A stretch of DNA of 64,000 nucleotides from Euborellia annulipes (taxonomy: Eukaryota > Arthropoda > Insecta > Dermaptera > Anisolabididae): contig JAKCPI010026397.1 of assembly GCA_023213315.1 (NCBI GenBank), positions 1 through 64,000 of the forward strand, in the 5' to 3' direction. Below the pieces are notes generated by a model. That model searched no databases. It saw only the letters and a list, made by a program, of their open reading frames with translations, and was not told the DNA's origin. Each line of letters opens with the position of its first letter. Within the stretch, counting starts at the first letter, position 1. The position numbers and the translations under genes are program-made. Below are positions 1-11,958 of the stretch, piece by piece.

Positions 1-14
1 GAGAAAGTAAAAAG
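1..14 (+). repeat. HP element, extreme right-end fragment
   Basis: The first bases (GAGAAAGTAAAAA) are the exact terminal word seen at the right end of the other HP copies, so an HP copy probably ends here with its body outside the window. Confidence 0.5.
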
Positions 15-55
15 AAGGAAAATATTTACATATAAAAAAAATTATAATAAAAAAA

Positions 56-150
56 ATATCCATCAAAATCTCGACATCGAATTTTTGACATGATCGCAAT
101 ACTTTCTCTCTCTATATATTTCATATATAGGGTAAGAGAAAGTAAAAAAT
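56..150 (+). repeat. HP element, right-end fragment
   Basis: This holds the conserved HP tail: the CATCAAAATCTCGACATCG segment, then the closing hairpin (ACTTTCTCTC..., TA-rich loop, ...GGTAAGAGAAAGT) and A-run. The left hairpin and body are absent, so it is a truncated copy. Confidence 0.8.
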
Positions 151-357
151 GTGCACTTGATTTGAACAAAATTCATTATACTGAGTTTTAAAATAATATA
201 AATAAATAATTGGAGTTCAGCCTCACCGAAAAAAAATAAATATACCAGTATATACGGTCCTGATTAGAGAAAACACTGCTAATTAAAATAATAATTTCTT
301 AAATAAAATTGAAATTTTCTTGTATAATTTTCAGACTAAAAATTATAAACAGAAAAA

Positions 358-568
358 TATTATTATGGGAGTTTTTAATTAAAGACTTCATTTTGTATTA
401 ATTATTTATTAAAAATATAGATACTGTACAACGTTTCGACTGCTTATTCTGCAGTCGTTTTCAAGTACTATGCACTTGCTCTGACTCACGGGAAGCAGTC
501 GAATCGTTGTATTATTTATATTTTTAATAAATGATTAATACATAATATTAAACTCCCATGATAATAAT
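358..568. repeat. Foldback element, family P2 (short copy)
   Basis: Inverted arms: the left arm runs from GGGAGTTTTTAATTAAAG to a CAACGTTTCGACTGC motif, and the right arm returns the same words in reverse complement and ends at AAACTCCCATG. Each arm carries the family's GCAGTCGAAACGTTG-type motif, slightly mutated in the right arm. Fuller copies lie at 42.9 and 44.6 kb. Confidence 0.75.
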
Positions 569-1829
569 AAAACAAACCAAAAAAGCTTTAAAAAACAAAA
601 AAATATTAATTACCAAAATTATTGAAACATAAAAAAAAAAATATTTTTTACGATTTGTACCGGGTTAGATAGGCAAAAAAGAAAGGCTAAAAAACCAAGA
701 CGAGTTAAAAACAAATCATACAAGCAAATATATTTAATCCCTCAACACGATCTACTTTGGTTATTTAAAAGAGCAACTAGCAATGGAAATTTTAAGTATT
801 AATGGTTTAATTTAAATATCACAAGTTGGGAATGTGTATTTAAATTTTTTTTTTTTTTTTTTTATTTCAAAAATAGTGCGTTTGATCTTTTTGATGTTGG
901 GATGCAAATGGAATCCTTGTCTAATTGAGGACCTCCAGATAAGTGAAAAAAAAGCAAGAAAGAGAGAGAGAGAAAACGTGATCACGAAAATAAATCTAAA
1001 ACATGTATATTTAGAAGATGCTGTTGATTAGTGGGTTTTGTAAAAGGCGAAGCAGTCACTTGCACCGGTTTTGATTATAGGTTTGAGTACCTGCTGAGTA
1101 TCTTTTGTCTCTCATTTTCACTTTCCTGCTTGTTTATTTCCCTCTCAACGGCCCAGTCAATTAACACATCCCAATTTTGACCAGATTAATAGATGGGCGA
1201 TTTTTTTTTTTTGCTTTTTCTATAGAATTGTTACTCTCCCAGGGGTAATTGAATAGAGCTCATGTACAAAATAATAATGAATGCTGAATTACATAGACCA
1301 TGTTAGCCTATGTACAGTGAGTTTCAAAAGTAAATCTTACCCTTCGTCTTTTTATTTCTATCCCATTCCCTGTCTCTCTAGGTGACGTCATCTTGAATTA
1401 TTATGTTTGTTAATAGCTTTTAGCGTTATCTTGGAAAACACCTACACTTATGGTCTAAAGACAGCTAACAATATTGCTTTCAAAATCTTTTCAAACAAAC
1501 AAATTTTCTTTGAAAAATTAATTCAAAAGGCCAAGATTTTTATATTCTCATTATTAATAGCTTAAAATAATTATTAAATAATACTTGGAAGATTGATAAT
1601 AATCCCAGGGAGATGGGATATTTATTCCAAATATATTTTGCCTCATTGCTCAATCATTTAGAAAATTACTTTATAAAATTTATTATAGGCTAATTTAAAA
1701 GTAAGGAGATATTTAAGAGTAATTAAAAAAAATTTTTTATCAAAATAATACCAACTTAAAATACATGTATTTTGAGTGAAAACTAACAATTTAATAAAAT
1801 ATAAAAACATTTTTTTTTTTTTTTAGTGA
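569..1829. other. AT-rich stretch without recognised feature
   Basis: Mostly A/T runs with several poly-T tracts. A 65-codon open frame at 834-1031 begins in a poly-T run and looks like low-complexity chance. The part around 1040-1400 has more balanced composition, but I see no gene or repeat end in it. Confidence 0.5.
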
Positions 1830-1831
1830 TA

Positions 1832-2045
1832 CAGTCGGCGCCACAAGTGTCTTAGGTGCTCGAGAGTGGAACCTTGAGCTTAGGCAACCAAAATGCCAAA
1901 AACGTCGGAAGTGTTGCCTTAAAAGTAATTTTTCCTTTTCAGTTATATCAAAAAAAGATGATTTATTCATTTTAAAAATATTGTTTTGATTGACTAAGCT
2001 CAAGGCTCCACTCTCGAGCACCTAAGACACTTGTGGCGCCGTCTG
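1832..2045. mobile_element. TA-flanked MITE (Tc1/mariner type), copy 1
   Basis: The terminal inverted repeats are long: the left end begins CAGTCGGCGCCACAAGTGTC and the right end is its near-perfect reverse complement. TA lies immediately outside each end (1830-1831 and 2046-2047), as expected for Tc1/mariner-type insertion. About 214 bp with no coding capacity. Copies at 25825 and 53852 share the same termini. Confidence 0.85.
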
Positions 2046-2150
2046 TACCATAGACAAATCCAGGGTGGGGGTCGCCCACTCTTCATTTGACCCAAAGCAA
2101 GACTATATATAATATTTAAGCTATAATTAAAAGTCCTTATAAATTTAATT

Positions 2151-2600
2151 ATAAGGACCGTCGGCCAAAAAATAAATACTTTTGCGTATTATCCGTTTAT
2201 TTGTAAATATTTTGACCCCAGTGATATGGAATCATCTTCAGTACAATCAACGGATGTTTTGCAAATAGTTACTTTCTCCCATCTAATTTGACAAAATAGC
2301 TGAGTATTCCATAAATGCAATTTTTATAAAAATTATAAAAATTTATTTATTTTATTTATTTATTATTTTTATTTAATTATTTATTATTTTATTATTTATT
2401 TATAAAATTTTTTTTATATAAAAATTGCATTCATGGAATACTCAGCTATTTTGTCATTTTGGATGGGAGAAAATAACGATTTGCAAAACATCTGTTGATT
2501 GTACTGAAGATGATTCCATATCACTGGGGTCGAAATATTTACAAATAAACGGATAATACGCAAAAGTATTTATTTTTTGGCCGACGATCCTTATACTCGT
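2151..2600. repeat. Foldback element, family P1
   Basis: Two arms of about 185 bp in inverted orientation surround a very AT-rich centre near 2340-2410. The right arm carries CTGAAGA (2504-2510), a potential stem GATTCC/GGGGTC, then GAAATATT, the same order as in the Penelope-like pseudo-LTRs of this window. AATTTAATT on both sides (2142-2150 and 2601-2609) may be a 9-bp target duplication, though it is AT-rich. Confidence 0.75.
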
Positions 2601-2609
2601 AATTTAATT

Positions 2610-3296
2610 GATCATCCTTACGGCCATCTACATATAAAAGTCCTTATGACTTTATTTAACTTCTTATAATGCCTTATTTCCTGGTGGAGGGGATCCTACA
2701 TCCTTCATTTGGTAAAATAAATTTTGCCAACTTTTTAAAAATTTAATTGAACATATAACTGATAAAATGTTTGAACTAAAAAGATTCAAGCGGATTGCTA
2801 AGCTAATTTTTAATAAAATAGAAGACAGACAAAAGCGATATAGCCCCTGAGAGCTCCCTTAAAGATCATGTCAAGAGTGCTGTGAATTACCTGTGCAGCT
2901 AATCACCTGGACTAACAAGCTCCTGTAACACGTTAGCCGAGTCATGACAATCAATAGGGCCCACCACAATGGACAATGCTACCTCGGCGGCCCTGGCCAT
3001 CTACACATCAACTTGGCTTCTTCAAGATGGCCGTCTGGTTTGCTTTGCATTCCTCATCCGCCTTCTCCTCCTCCTTCGCTTTGTGCTACATCGCTACAAA
3101 GCCTGTCAGCCATCGAAAATCCACTTGTGTTATTCAATACTTATTTTCGTTTTCATACTGGCTATTTAAATTATGATGGATGTGTTGTTATTGTTGTTGT
3201 TGTTGTTGTTGGTTTTTTATCCGTATGAAATTTGTCTATTTACAAAAAAAAAAAAAAATATTTTGGTATCTGATGAACACCAGCCTCAATTTATTT
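2610..3296. other. Intervening DNA with a GC-richer block
   Basis: From about 2865 to 3115 base composition rises well above the surroundings. The block contains a 66-codon frame at 2969-3169, opening with an ATG in good context (CACCACAATGG) and predicting a hydrophobic, leucine-rich product. A TGT-repeat follows at about 3180-3210. I do not recognise the peptide; it may be an old exon, a small membrane protein or chance. Confidence 0.3.
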
Positions 3297-3794
3297 AAAA
3301 AAATCTGGTGTGATTGGTCGCACAGCATACAACTTTCTCTTACCTTTGGAATTGAAAGTTGTGTATTTAAAGTACAAGACTAAATTGTGCTTCTAACAAT
3401 TTTGAAAGCAAAATGAGAATATATGTTTTAAAGAGTATTAAAAAAAATAATTGATTTTTGAATTTTAATTAAAATCGTTAGAGCGAATTTTTAGAAAATC
3501 GAAAAAACTAAAAAAGTACATCAGTAAAGTACTAGTTTTACTCTTTGGCTGATTTTGTTCAAAAGCTTATTTTCACGCCTCAGGGGAATGACTAATTTAA
3601 ATAAAAAATTTAAGCCTCGTAGCTCAATTCCTTCGTGCTTTAAATTGAACACAGACAGACCATTTTGCGGGACCGACTTTTTTGGACTCAGGGGACCTCA
3701 AAACATGTATTTCCATCGAAATGTCGACATCAAAATTTTGACATGAATCCAATACTTTGTCTCTATATATATTACCATATAGAGGAAGTAAAAA
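3297..3794 (+). repeat. HP element, internally deleted copy
   Basis: It starts with AAATCTGGTGTGATTGG of the opening hairpin, but the returning strand of the hairpin is cut short and joins directly to the body at about 3375. The body keeps the AAAGTACTAG, ACAGACAGACCA and TTTTGGACTCAGGGGACC words. It ends in the closing hairpin and A-run. Confidence 0.85.
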
Positions 3795-4399
3795 TAATAT
3801 ATTTTTAATCAATTAATGTGAATTCATTTATTCAAATATATTTAGAATTCAATCTGATATTCTTCTAATTTATTCATATATAAGTTTTATAATAAAACAG
3901 GCATTAAGATCAACTCTTTGTTTATTATCCTTCATATTTAATGACCTCGTAATTTCTAAATGTAAATGTATACAATGGTTCTTTATTGACTTTCAATTTG
4001 GAACAGAAATAAACGGAACCCAAAAATACTCATTTCTATTAATTGATGAATATTATTTTATTTGTTAAATATAGTACCAGTTCAATATGAATACCAGAAT
4101 TTAGGACACGCAGGGCTAGTTACTGGAAGATAGGCAACCTAAATGACTAATGTATTTTTTGATAAATTAATCATTTACCTTCTAAAAAACAAAAGAGTTA
4201 TTATATTCAGCGCTGATTTAATATCGTCTAAAAATTCTATAGCAATTAATCAAAAACTCATTTATGGAACATTTTGGTTGCCTATTTTTCTCCAAACAAA
4301 CACAAATTTTATTATTTATAACTCGAATTTTATTTTTTTCGCTTCGAAATTTATTTTCAATTTTCTTCGATTCTGGAATTTCAATAATTATTCAACTGA
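3795..4399. other. AT-rich stretch; possible foldback fragment
   Basis: Mostly featureless AT-rich DNA. TAGGCAACCTAAATG near 4130 and TTTTGGTTGCCTA near 4275 form a small inverted pair resembling the foldback at 50.4 kb. A long frame at 4143-4454 is A/T-driven and runs into the next HP hairpin, so I do not treat it as a gene. Confidence 0.4.
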
Positions 4400-4988
4400 A
4401 AAAAAATCTGGGGTGACAGGTCGCACAGCACACAACGTTCTCTTAGTTCGGTAATCGAAAGTTGTGTTCTGTACTTGTAACACCAAATTTTTTGTGTCGA
4501 CATATATTTTGTTTCCGCCAATATATTAGAATAAAAGTTGTAAAATTTATAAACATTGGAAAATATTTATATTTTGTTACCATTTCTCCTATCTTTCCTA
4601 TTAAGTACAAGAATAAAGTGTGCGTCAAAAGATTTCAATGGCAAAATGAGAATATACATTTTAAAGAGCATTTAAAAAAATAATTGATTTTTGTATTTTA
4701 ATCAAAATTGTTGGAGCGAATTTTAAGAAAATCGAAAAAAAAGTGCTTCAGTAAAGTACTAGTAGTCTTTTGCCGATTTTGTTCAAAAGCTTCCTGTCAC
4801 GTCTCAGGGGGGTACCTAACTTAAATATAAAATTTCAACCTCTTAGGTATTTTCGTTCTTGAGGTATTTTGTTCGCAGACAGACCATGTCGCGAAAACCG
4901 CTTTTTTGGATTCAGGGGACCTCAAAACGTGTATATCCATCAAAATCTCGACATCGAATTTTTGACATGAATCCAATACTTTATATAT

Positions 4989-6480
4989 GGGGCATTCCAC
5001 GCCAACTCGACCACTTCTGAACCCGACATTTTTGATTTGGCTAAAAGTTTGTCATCTTTTGTACCCTATTGAAAACGTGTCTGAGAATTTTTTCAGATTT
5101 TACGACCCAGCCAAAAAAGTTATAGCATTTTCAAAAAACATCGATTTTTTTTTAAATAACCGTAAAACTGTCAAAAATTAACATATCGGGACGATTTTTT
5201 TTGAAATTTTTGTCTTTAAATGTACTTTTCAGAAAAAAATATGACAAAATTTTACAGATTCATCTTGAACGTTTTTTGACATTTTCGTAAAAAAACAAAA
5301 ATTTCGGGATGAATGACACTTTTTTTTAAATTTTTTTTTTTATAAAAAACTTTGATTTTTTCTACAATTGCTCTGAAAATTTCAGAGTGGGATTATTTCG
5401 CGTTCTATTTTTTTTTATTTTTGAAAAAAAAAATTTTTTTTCTCCGCTTATTTATCATGATGGTGCTCTTAAATTCTTCCAGGATTGACTGAGATTCTAG
5501 AAAATTGAAGAAAAATAATAATAATAATAGTTAGGGGTGATGAAAATCGACAAAATTCCATTTATCCTGAAAAAAATTAGAAATTACTTGTGTATTCAAC
5601 TACTGAAGTATTTGAAGCGTCAGGTAAAAGCTTAGAAACATGGGCGTAACTAGGGGGGTGCCAGGGGGCTGGCCCTCCCAGAAAGCTCCTTGCCCCAAGA
5701 AAAATTGAGAAAAGATGGGGCTTTCCAGGCCCACCGGAAGATGGCTGGTCCCATGGTCCCCCCTTTAATTTTTCTTGGGGCAAGGAGCTTTCTGGGGAGG
5801 GCCAGGCCCCCCCGGCACCCCTAGTTACGCCCATGTTTCTAAGCTTACCTGACGCTTCAAATACTTCAGTAGTTGAATACACAACTAATTTTTAATTTTT
5901 TCAGGATAAATGGAATTTTCTCGATTTTCATCACCCCTAACTATTATTATTATTATTTTTCTTCAATTTTCTAGAATCTCAGTCAATCCTGGAAGAATTT
6001 AAGAGCACCATCATGATAAATAAGCGGAGAAAAAAATTTTTTTTTTCAAAAATAAAAAAAATAGAACGCGAAATAATCCCACTCTGAAATTTTCAGAGCA
6101 ATTGTAGAAAAATCAAAGTTTTTTATAAAAAAAAAAAAATTTAAAAAAAGTGTCATTCATCCCGAAATTTTTGTTTTTTTACGAAAATGTCAAAAAAAAC
6201 GTTCAAGATGAATCTGTAAAATTTTGTCATATTTTTTTCTGAAAAGTACATTTAAAGACAAAAATTTCAAAAAAAATCGTCCCGATATGTTAATTTTTGA
6301 CAGTTTTACGGTTATTTAAAAAAAATCGATGTTTTTTGAAAATGCTATAACTTTTTTTTGGCTGGGTCGTAAAATCTGAAAAAATTCTCAGACACGTTTT
6401 CAATAGGGTACAAAAAGATGACAAACTTTAGCCAAATCAAAAATGGTCGGGTTCAGAAGTGGTCGAGTTGGCGTGGAATG

Positions 6481-6483
<3 letters not shown>
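4989..6483. mobile_element. Giant near-perfect palindromic element
   Basis: Two arms of about 720 bp (4989-5708 and 5764-6483) are reverse complements with no net length change: every matching pair that I checked sums to 11472. The spacer is about 55 bp (5709-5763). Termini are GGGGCATTCCACGCCAACTC. A GC-rich core (GGGCGTAACTAGGGGGG) resembles the ends of hAT-like MITEs and may be an earlier insertion copied into both arms. The element sits in the TA-repeat loop of an HP closing hairpin, so a TA-type duplication cannot be measured. No transposase frame is present; the class is unknown. Confidence 0.85.

Positions 6484-6522
<39 letters not shown>
6484..6522. repeat. TA microsatellite
   Basis: About 20 uninterrupted TA units form the loop of the HP closing hairpin, next to the palindrome insertion point. 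Confidence 0.9.
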
Positions 6523-6525
<3 letters not shown>

Positions 6526-6562
6526 CATATACATATAGGTAAGCTAGGTAAGAGAAAGTAAT

Positions 6563-7321
6563 AATAGAACTTATGGGTATGAAAAAAGTATTAATGGATT
6601 AATAAAATAAATATTTATTCAAGCTTTGATTTGACATTACTTAAAAACGTCTGCAGAATAAGCAGTCGAAACGTTGAACAGTATTTAATTAAAAATTCCC
6701 ATAATAATAATTATTTTTTTGGTTGTCTAAGTTCAAGACTCAAGTATCTAGTCTGAAGGTTAATAATGGCACCGATTGTACAATGCCCTTTTTCTCAATT
6801 TTTTTTTTTTTTTTATACAAGTTTTACAAATAGAAAATAAAATTCGAAGGATTAGCAAAATTATTATTGATTGAATCTCTATTATAGATGATTAATTAGA
6901 GAGATACTGTTTAGTGACATGACATGGTCACCAAACCCTTCTTCTTCATCACTGAAGCAGCTCAGCTGAAAATCCTCGGGTCAGGTCTGAAAGCAGCCGT
7001 TTTTTTTTTTTTTTTTTTTTTTTTCGGAAACATGCAATGTCCGTGACAATGGCGGCTCTCTAGCATTAGGTCACTCAACCGTTCACAATGAGTTGCATTC
7101 ACTACTGTTGATCTTAGCACACAACCGAGTTATTAATCATCGGCCACACAGTAAAAGGGCTTTGTTCTCCGCTCATTTTCTCTACTTTTAATAACTTTAG
7201 AATTTTTAAAAAGAGATATTGAAAATTTGTATTTATTGGTTGGTTAAAAACAATCAAAGCTTGAATAAATATTTATTTTATTAATCCATTAATACTTTTT
7301 TCATACCCATAAGTTTTATTA
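6563..7321. repeat. Centre of an inverted duplication, with P2 and MITE relics
   Basis: The segment 6563-6630 (ATGGGTATGAAAAAAGTATT... to ...AAGCTTTGATTT) returns in reverse complement at 7246-7321. Between these arms lie a P2 motif (GCAGTCGAAACGTTG at about 6662-6676), a decayed right end of the TA-MITE (6719-6782) and a poly-T tract at 7001-7024. Because an HP copy continues outward on each side in opposite orientation, the flanks look like one inverted duplication. Confidence 0.75.
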
Positions 7322-8291
7322 TTACTTTCTCTTATCTATATGTAAATGTTTTTATATATATATAAAGTATTGAATTTATGTCAAAAATTCGATGTCGAGA
7401 TTTTGATGGAATTACACGTTTTGAGGTCCCCTGACTCCAAAAAAGGTGGTCCAGCAAAATGGTCTGTCTCTCTGTAATCAAAATAAATTATGAAGGAAAT
7501 GAGCTGCGAGGTTGAAATTTTATATTTAAGTTAGAAAAAAATAAGGTCATAAAGAATTACTACTTTACTGAGGTACTTTTTCAGTTTTTTTTTTTTTTTT
7601 TTTTTTTTTGATTATTCATAAATCAATATTTTTTTTAGATATTCTTCAAAATATTTATTCTCAATTTGTCCTCAAAATTGTTTGAATCTTTACTTTACTC
7701 TTGTACTTCATAAGAAAGATATGAGAAATGGCTACCATGGTAACAAAATATAAATAAATATTTTTCTGTTTATAAATTTTACATCATGATTTCTAATATA
7801 CTCTACTGTATTGTCGGAAACTAAATTGGCCTATATCTAAATTTCTTAAATATCGGAAGTTTTATTTGTCTATGGCAAGTTAGTGGTGGCTGATTAAAAC
7901 CATATATGGTATATAAGGGGCGTATATAAGGGGGGGGGGCGAGGGGGCCCGGCCCCCCGAAATCAAACACATATACATATATAGGGATATACAGACATCA
8001 GCGCAACAAATTTTTCTGCAGGATGGACAACTTTGGTTCCGCAATAGAAAAATGTTCTGCAAAAAATTTTGTGTGAAAAAATATAAGCTTAGTTTCTTAA
8101 AAAAAAATTTTCCGCAGAAAAATTTTGAGTTTGGGCCCCCCCCCCGAAACAAATTTCTAATACCCCCTGGTATATTATTAAGATTTATTATTAAATATAT
8201 ATCGACAAAAAATCTGGTGTGAAAAACAAAGAACATAACTTTCAATTACCGAATGTAAGAGAAAGTGGTGTGCTGTGCAATCAGATTTTTT
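7322..8291 (-). repeat. HP element with internal hAT-like insert
   Basis: In minus orientation the closing hairpin is at 7322-7375, then the body with GAGGTCCCCTGACTCC and GAAATTTTATATTTAAG words, and the opening hairpin at 8206-8291. A GC-rich insertion (7915-8167) separates body from hairpin. Confidence 0.85.
7915..8167. mobile_element. Non-autonomous hAT-like MITE
   Basis: TGGTATAT occurs directly outside both ends (7907-7914 and 8168-8175), an 8-bp duplication typical of hAT elements. The ends are short and G/C-skewed (AAGGGGCGTAT at left; ...TAATACCCCC at right), with G9 and C10 runs inside. There is no coding capacity. Confidence 0.6.
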
Positions 8292-9597
8292 CATATAAAA
8301 TATATCACTTCTTGGCATATACTTCCCTCAACTTTTCGTTGAAGTAAAAAAGAAAATAAGCTTCTCTGATGAATTCACCTTATTTCTTTGACAGTTTATA
8401 TTCTAAAGTGAAAACGACTTTTTATCCGGGGGTGGTCGATTAAAAGCATCTTATTTAGGGGTCCCAAGTTGACATCTGGTTAGCAAATGGCCCCAAGAGG
8501 CACAAGGCAACCGTTTGTATGCATCTTTCAAGTGTTTCAAAAAAAAATAAAAAAATACAAGTTTAAAAAAGTTTAAATTATGAAAATGAATTAACAGTAT
8601 ATATACACACTTTGGAATTGCTTAGATAATAAACATGGACCGAAAGTTTTTTTTTTTTTTTTTTTAATTAATAAAGTTATATAAATTTTAATATTTCGTG
8701 AAAAGTGCGAGAATTAAACTTTTTTGTGTATAATTTTGAAAAAATAATTAAAATAAATTATAATAAAGAGATGGATTTTTACATGTAAGGTGTGTAATCA
8801 AAACGTCACAATCAAATATTTACCCCAGCTATTTGCGGGTGTTCATTTCTTTGAAAAATAATTTCTAAATCATGTGAATTTTTAGAAATCATTTTAAAAG
8901 AATTGTTAAATAAAAACTGTCCAATAGTAGTTCAAATATTCACCAGACTGTGAGCCCAACTTTGAATAATTTTTATAAATAAATTTAATAATACTTTAAA
9001 TAAAAATTTATGCAGGCTATTAATCATGATAGAGTTATATATACGCACTAATTAGAAATATGATTGCTTATAGTAAATCAAAAAAGTTCTTAGTGATGAA
9101 TAATTTATTAGACATTTACAGTTGAAAAGTAATTAAGATTAAATATTTTGAATGTATATATAAATAAAACACGGAAGTGAGTATCTAAATCGTTCGGGTA
9201 CATCTCCATTTGTAGATAGAAACACGTCGAAATGAGCAAAGAAGAAAATAGCAATCGAATGATTTATGAAAATTGAATTTTCACTAAATTAAGAAAGGTT
9301 TTTTGTTTAGATAGACAACAAAAACTGGATAATATTTTGAATTTAGGCTGGGATTGTTGCTGACAAATCCCTCAAAACTCTGAAATGTATCCCTGGTAGC
9401 CATCGATCTTTGATGTTAAATAGTAAAGTATATATAACCTATCTAAGAATCGATAAGTGGGGTTTAAAACTTATAAACTTCCACCCCGAGAAATGAGGCA
9501 TTTTTTAAATTTAAAATTAGTACTTGATAATTCTTCTTTTTTTTGAATTATTCTCATTCTTGTTTTTGCAACAAAATAAATTTAGATTTTTTTATAT
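8292..9597. other. AT-rich stretch without recognised feature
   Basis: Long A/T tracts. A short motif near 9195-9250 (AAACACGTCGAAATGAGC) faintly resembles the GAAAnGTC words of the foldbacks but has no arms. No gene is supported. Confidence 0.4.
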
Positions 9598-10103
9598 TAT
9601 AATTCAAGAGGTAAAATTTATAAACATGGGAAAATATGTATATTTTGTTACCAACCATTTCTTCTATCTTTCCTATGAAGTACAAGAGTAAAGTTTCTTC
9701 AAAAGATTTCAATGGCAAAATGAGAATATACATTTTAAAGAGCATCTAAAAAATAATTGATTTTTGCATTTTAACCAAAAACCATTTTTGAGAAAATCGA
9801 AAAAAACTGAAAAAGTGCATCAGTAAAGTACTAGTACTTTTTGGCCGATTTTGTTCCAAAGCTTTGTGTCGCGTCCCAGGGGAATGCCTAACTTAAATAT
9901 AAAATTTCAGCCTCGTAGCTCTTTTCGTTCTTGAGATATTTGGTTCACAGGCACACAATGTCGCGAAAACCACTTTTTTAGATTCAGGGGACCTCAAAAC
10001 GTGTATATCCGTCAAAATCTCGACATCGAATTTTTGATATGAATCCAATACTTTCTCTCTATATATATTATATTAACATATATAGAGATGAGAGAAGTAA
10101 AAA
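9598..10103 (+). repeat. HP element, left-truncated
   Basis: It starts in the body at ATTCAAGAGGTAAAATTTAT and runs through the conserved central words and GATTCAGGGGACCTC to the closing hairpin and A-run. The opening hairpin is missing. Confidence 0.85.
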
Positions 10104-10660
10104 CAATTATTTTCAATTTTTTTCATAAATGATTTCTGATATGCAAAATTTTTATGTTGCAAAAAAAAAAAAAAAATTGATTCTATCCTACTTTAATAAT
10201 CTTTATTTTGTGTTAGAAAAAAAACTTTACTCTAAATATTTCAAAATAAATTACAAATAATAATAATTAATAAATAAAATATTTTTTAATTAATAATCTA
10301 TTATTAATTTTATTATTAAATTATTTCAAATATCAATATGTATAATTGAATTGATAGAAAGGTAACTAACATGCGATGCGTATATTTTTATCGATTGGCC
10401 CTAATTTGATACCTATTATTATAAATTATTATTATTTGAAAATCTAATCAGCTTTGAGTTAATGAAAATAAAAATTTTACCCTAAAATTGGCTGAGCTTT
10501 AATATCTACATAAATATGTCTTCTTTTAAAAGGTGGTTAAGGACGTCATTTGCTAGACATTACCATATTTATCTGATAAAATATATAGTTTGAATAATAA
10601 ATTTCTATAGATTTGCAAATGGAAAATAATTTTTATTTATTGCCTATCATAAAATTTTGT
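10104..10660. other. AT-rich stretch without recognised feature
   Basis: A/T runs and TAATAAT-type simple sequence. I see no feature. Confidence 0.4.
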
Positions 10661-11110
10661 ATAATAGAGTAAGTGTCTGGTTCACCTCGGTCTAAAGACT
10701 GGGTTATGATTTTAGAGCACTTCGCACGATTCCACTTGGTATTTTCTTTTAGACACCGTTTAACACGTTGTTAAACATATGGATTGGTGGAGTTCTGACA
10801 GCAAAGTGTAATAATGACCAGAGGGTCAAGGCCATTATCATTTTACTCATAAATATTCGTGTCGGCTCGAGGGAAATCAGAGAAGTCAAATCAAGTGAGG
10901 ACATCTTGTGGTGTTGGCTGACCTTTGGTCTTTGGACTTTAGTCCTTCGAGCCGGGATCGGTTGGACTTGTGGAGGGTCAAGGCAGCTTGAGGGTCCCAA
11001 GAAGTTGACCTTTCACACCTTAAGGTCAATCAACCTGAACCGGCTCAGCGACCCACACATGAGCCCCCGGGGGCTCTGCCCCATCATCTAGGGCCCAGGC
11101 TGGTTAACGT
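10661..11110. other. GC-richer block of unknown origin
   Basis: About 450 bp of near-balanced composition in an AT-rich setting. It has open frames on both strands (10768-11091 plus; 10749-11000 minus), neither with a recognised domain. A perfect 16-base palindrome, GAGCCCCCGGGGGCTC, lies at about 11061-11076. It could be a remnant of a GC-richer transposon or an old exon. Confidence 0.3.
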
Positions 11111-11611
11111 TGATATACTGACCGACGCTTATTATTTCGAGGACACTACTTCATTTTGGTTTATAGAAAATTATCGTTTATCTCCATTTAAATGATTCTT
11201 GCAAAAAAAATAAAATTCTAAGTGTCAAATTTAATTAGGTTATTTTGGTTACTTAGGCTTATTTTGTATTAATTAAAAAAGACAGGTTTTTATATTTAGT
11301 AGCGTAGAATTACTCTCAATTTTTTCTTTTTACCTATACTATGATCACAAAAATTTATTGAATTAAAATTTTTCTTAAGTTTTCTTTTAAACAATCAAGA
11401 AAAAATTTTAACGTGATACCTCGCGTTAAGGGTAAAGTGGTTGTTCCCAGAGGTCTTTTAGGGTGAGATTACTTCTCACTTATCTAGCCCAGAAGAAGAC
11501 ATTGGCAATTTGGATAATTTTTTTTTTACGGCAAATGGGAGTTGTGTTGTACTCTAGATTCGAAATCGAAAGCCATGACCCTCAAAAATAATTCGCTTAG
11601 TCCGGCCCGGA

Positions 11612-11958
11612 ATTATAAGCATCATAGGCGTAGCCCCGGAGAGGGAGGCTATTTACAAAAAATTTAATATTTTGAGCTGGCAAATTTACAATTGTATTTT
11701 ATTTTAAAAAAGAAAAGTATTTTCTGATGTTTTTTCTCTAGTATTACTAATTTTAATCAGTATATTAGTTGAATCTTACTAATCATGTAAATTGTTGTAA
11801 TATTGTATATTTCCTGTACCAAATATTTTAGATATATACCGTACTTTGAAAATTGATTTATTTCATTAGACTTCTTAGACTGCCTCATTACTGGGGAAGG
11901 ATGGGGGTTCATCTTGTTTTGAACCCCCCCCCCATCAAAAATTTCTAGCTACGCCTTG
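11612..11958. mobile_element. Candidate hAT-like MITE
   Basis: The left edge has ATAGGCGTAGCC and the right edge TAGCTACGCCTTG, giving short inverted ends of a type common in hAT-derived MITEs. G-rich and C-rich runs lie near the ends. I could not find matching 8-bp flanks, so the boundaries are uncertain. Confidence 0.35.

Larger units (their letters stand above)
4400..6560 (+). repeat. HP element split by a 1.5-kb palindrome
   Basis: The opening hairpin (AAATCTGGGGTGACAGG to ACCAAATTTTTTGTGTCG) and complete body lie at 4400-4988. The closing TA-rich hairpin is interrupted at 4988/6484 by the palindrome described next, and its other half (TA-repeat, ...AGAGAAAGTAATAA) follows at 6484-6560. 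This is a clear nested insertion. Confidence 0.85.

Noticed and set aside
4143..4454. 103-codon plus frame
   Set aside because: Driven by A/T-rich codons and ends inside the HP opening hairpin.
5577..5882. 101-codon minus frame in the palindrome centre
   Set aside because: It is produced by the inverted arms and GC-rich core; symmetrical sequence gives frames on both strands and no domain is seen.
6484..6522. TA repeat as target duplication of the palindrome
   Set aside because: HP closing hairpins normally have TA-rich loops, so the repeat cannot be told apart from the target sequence.
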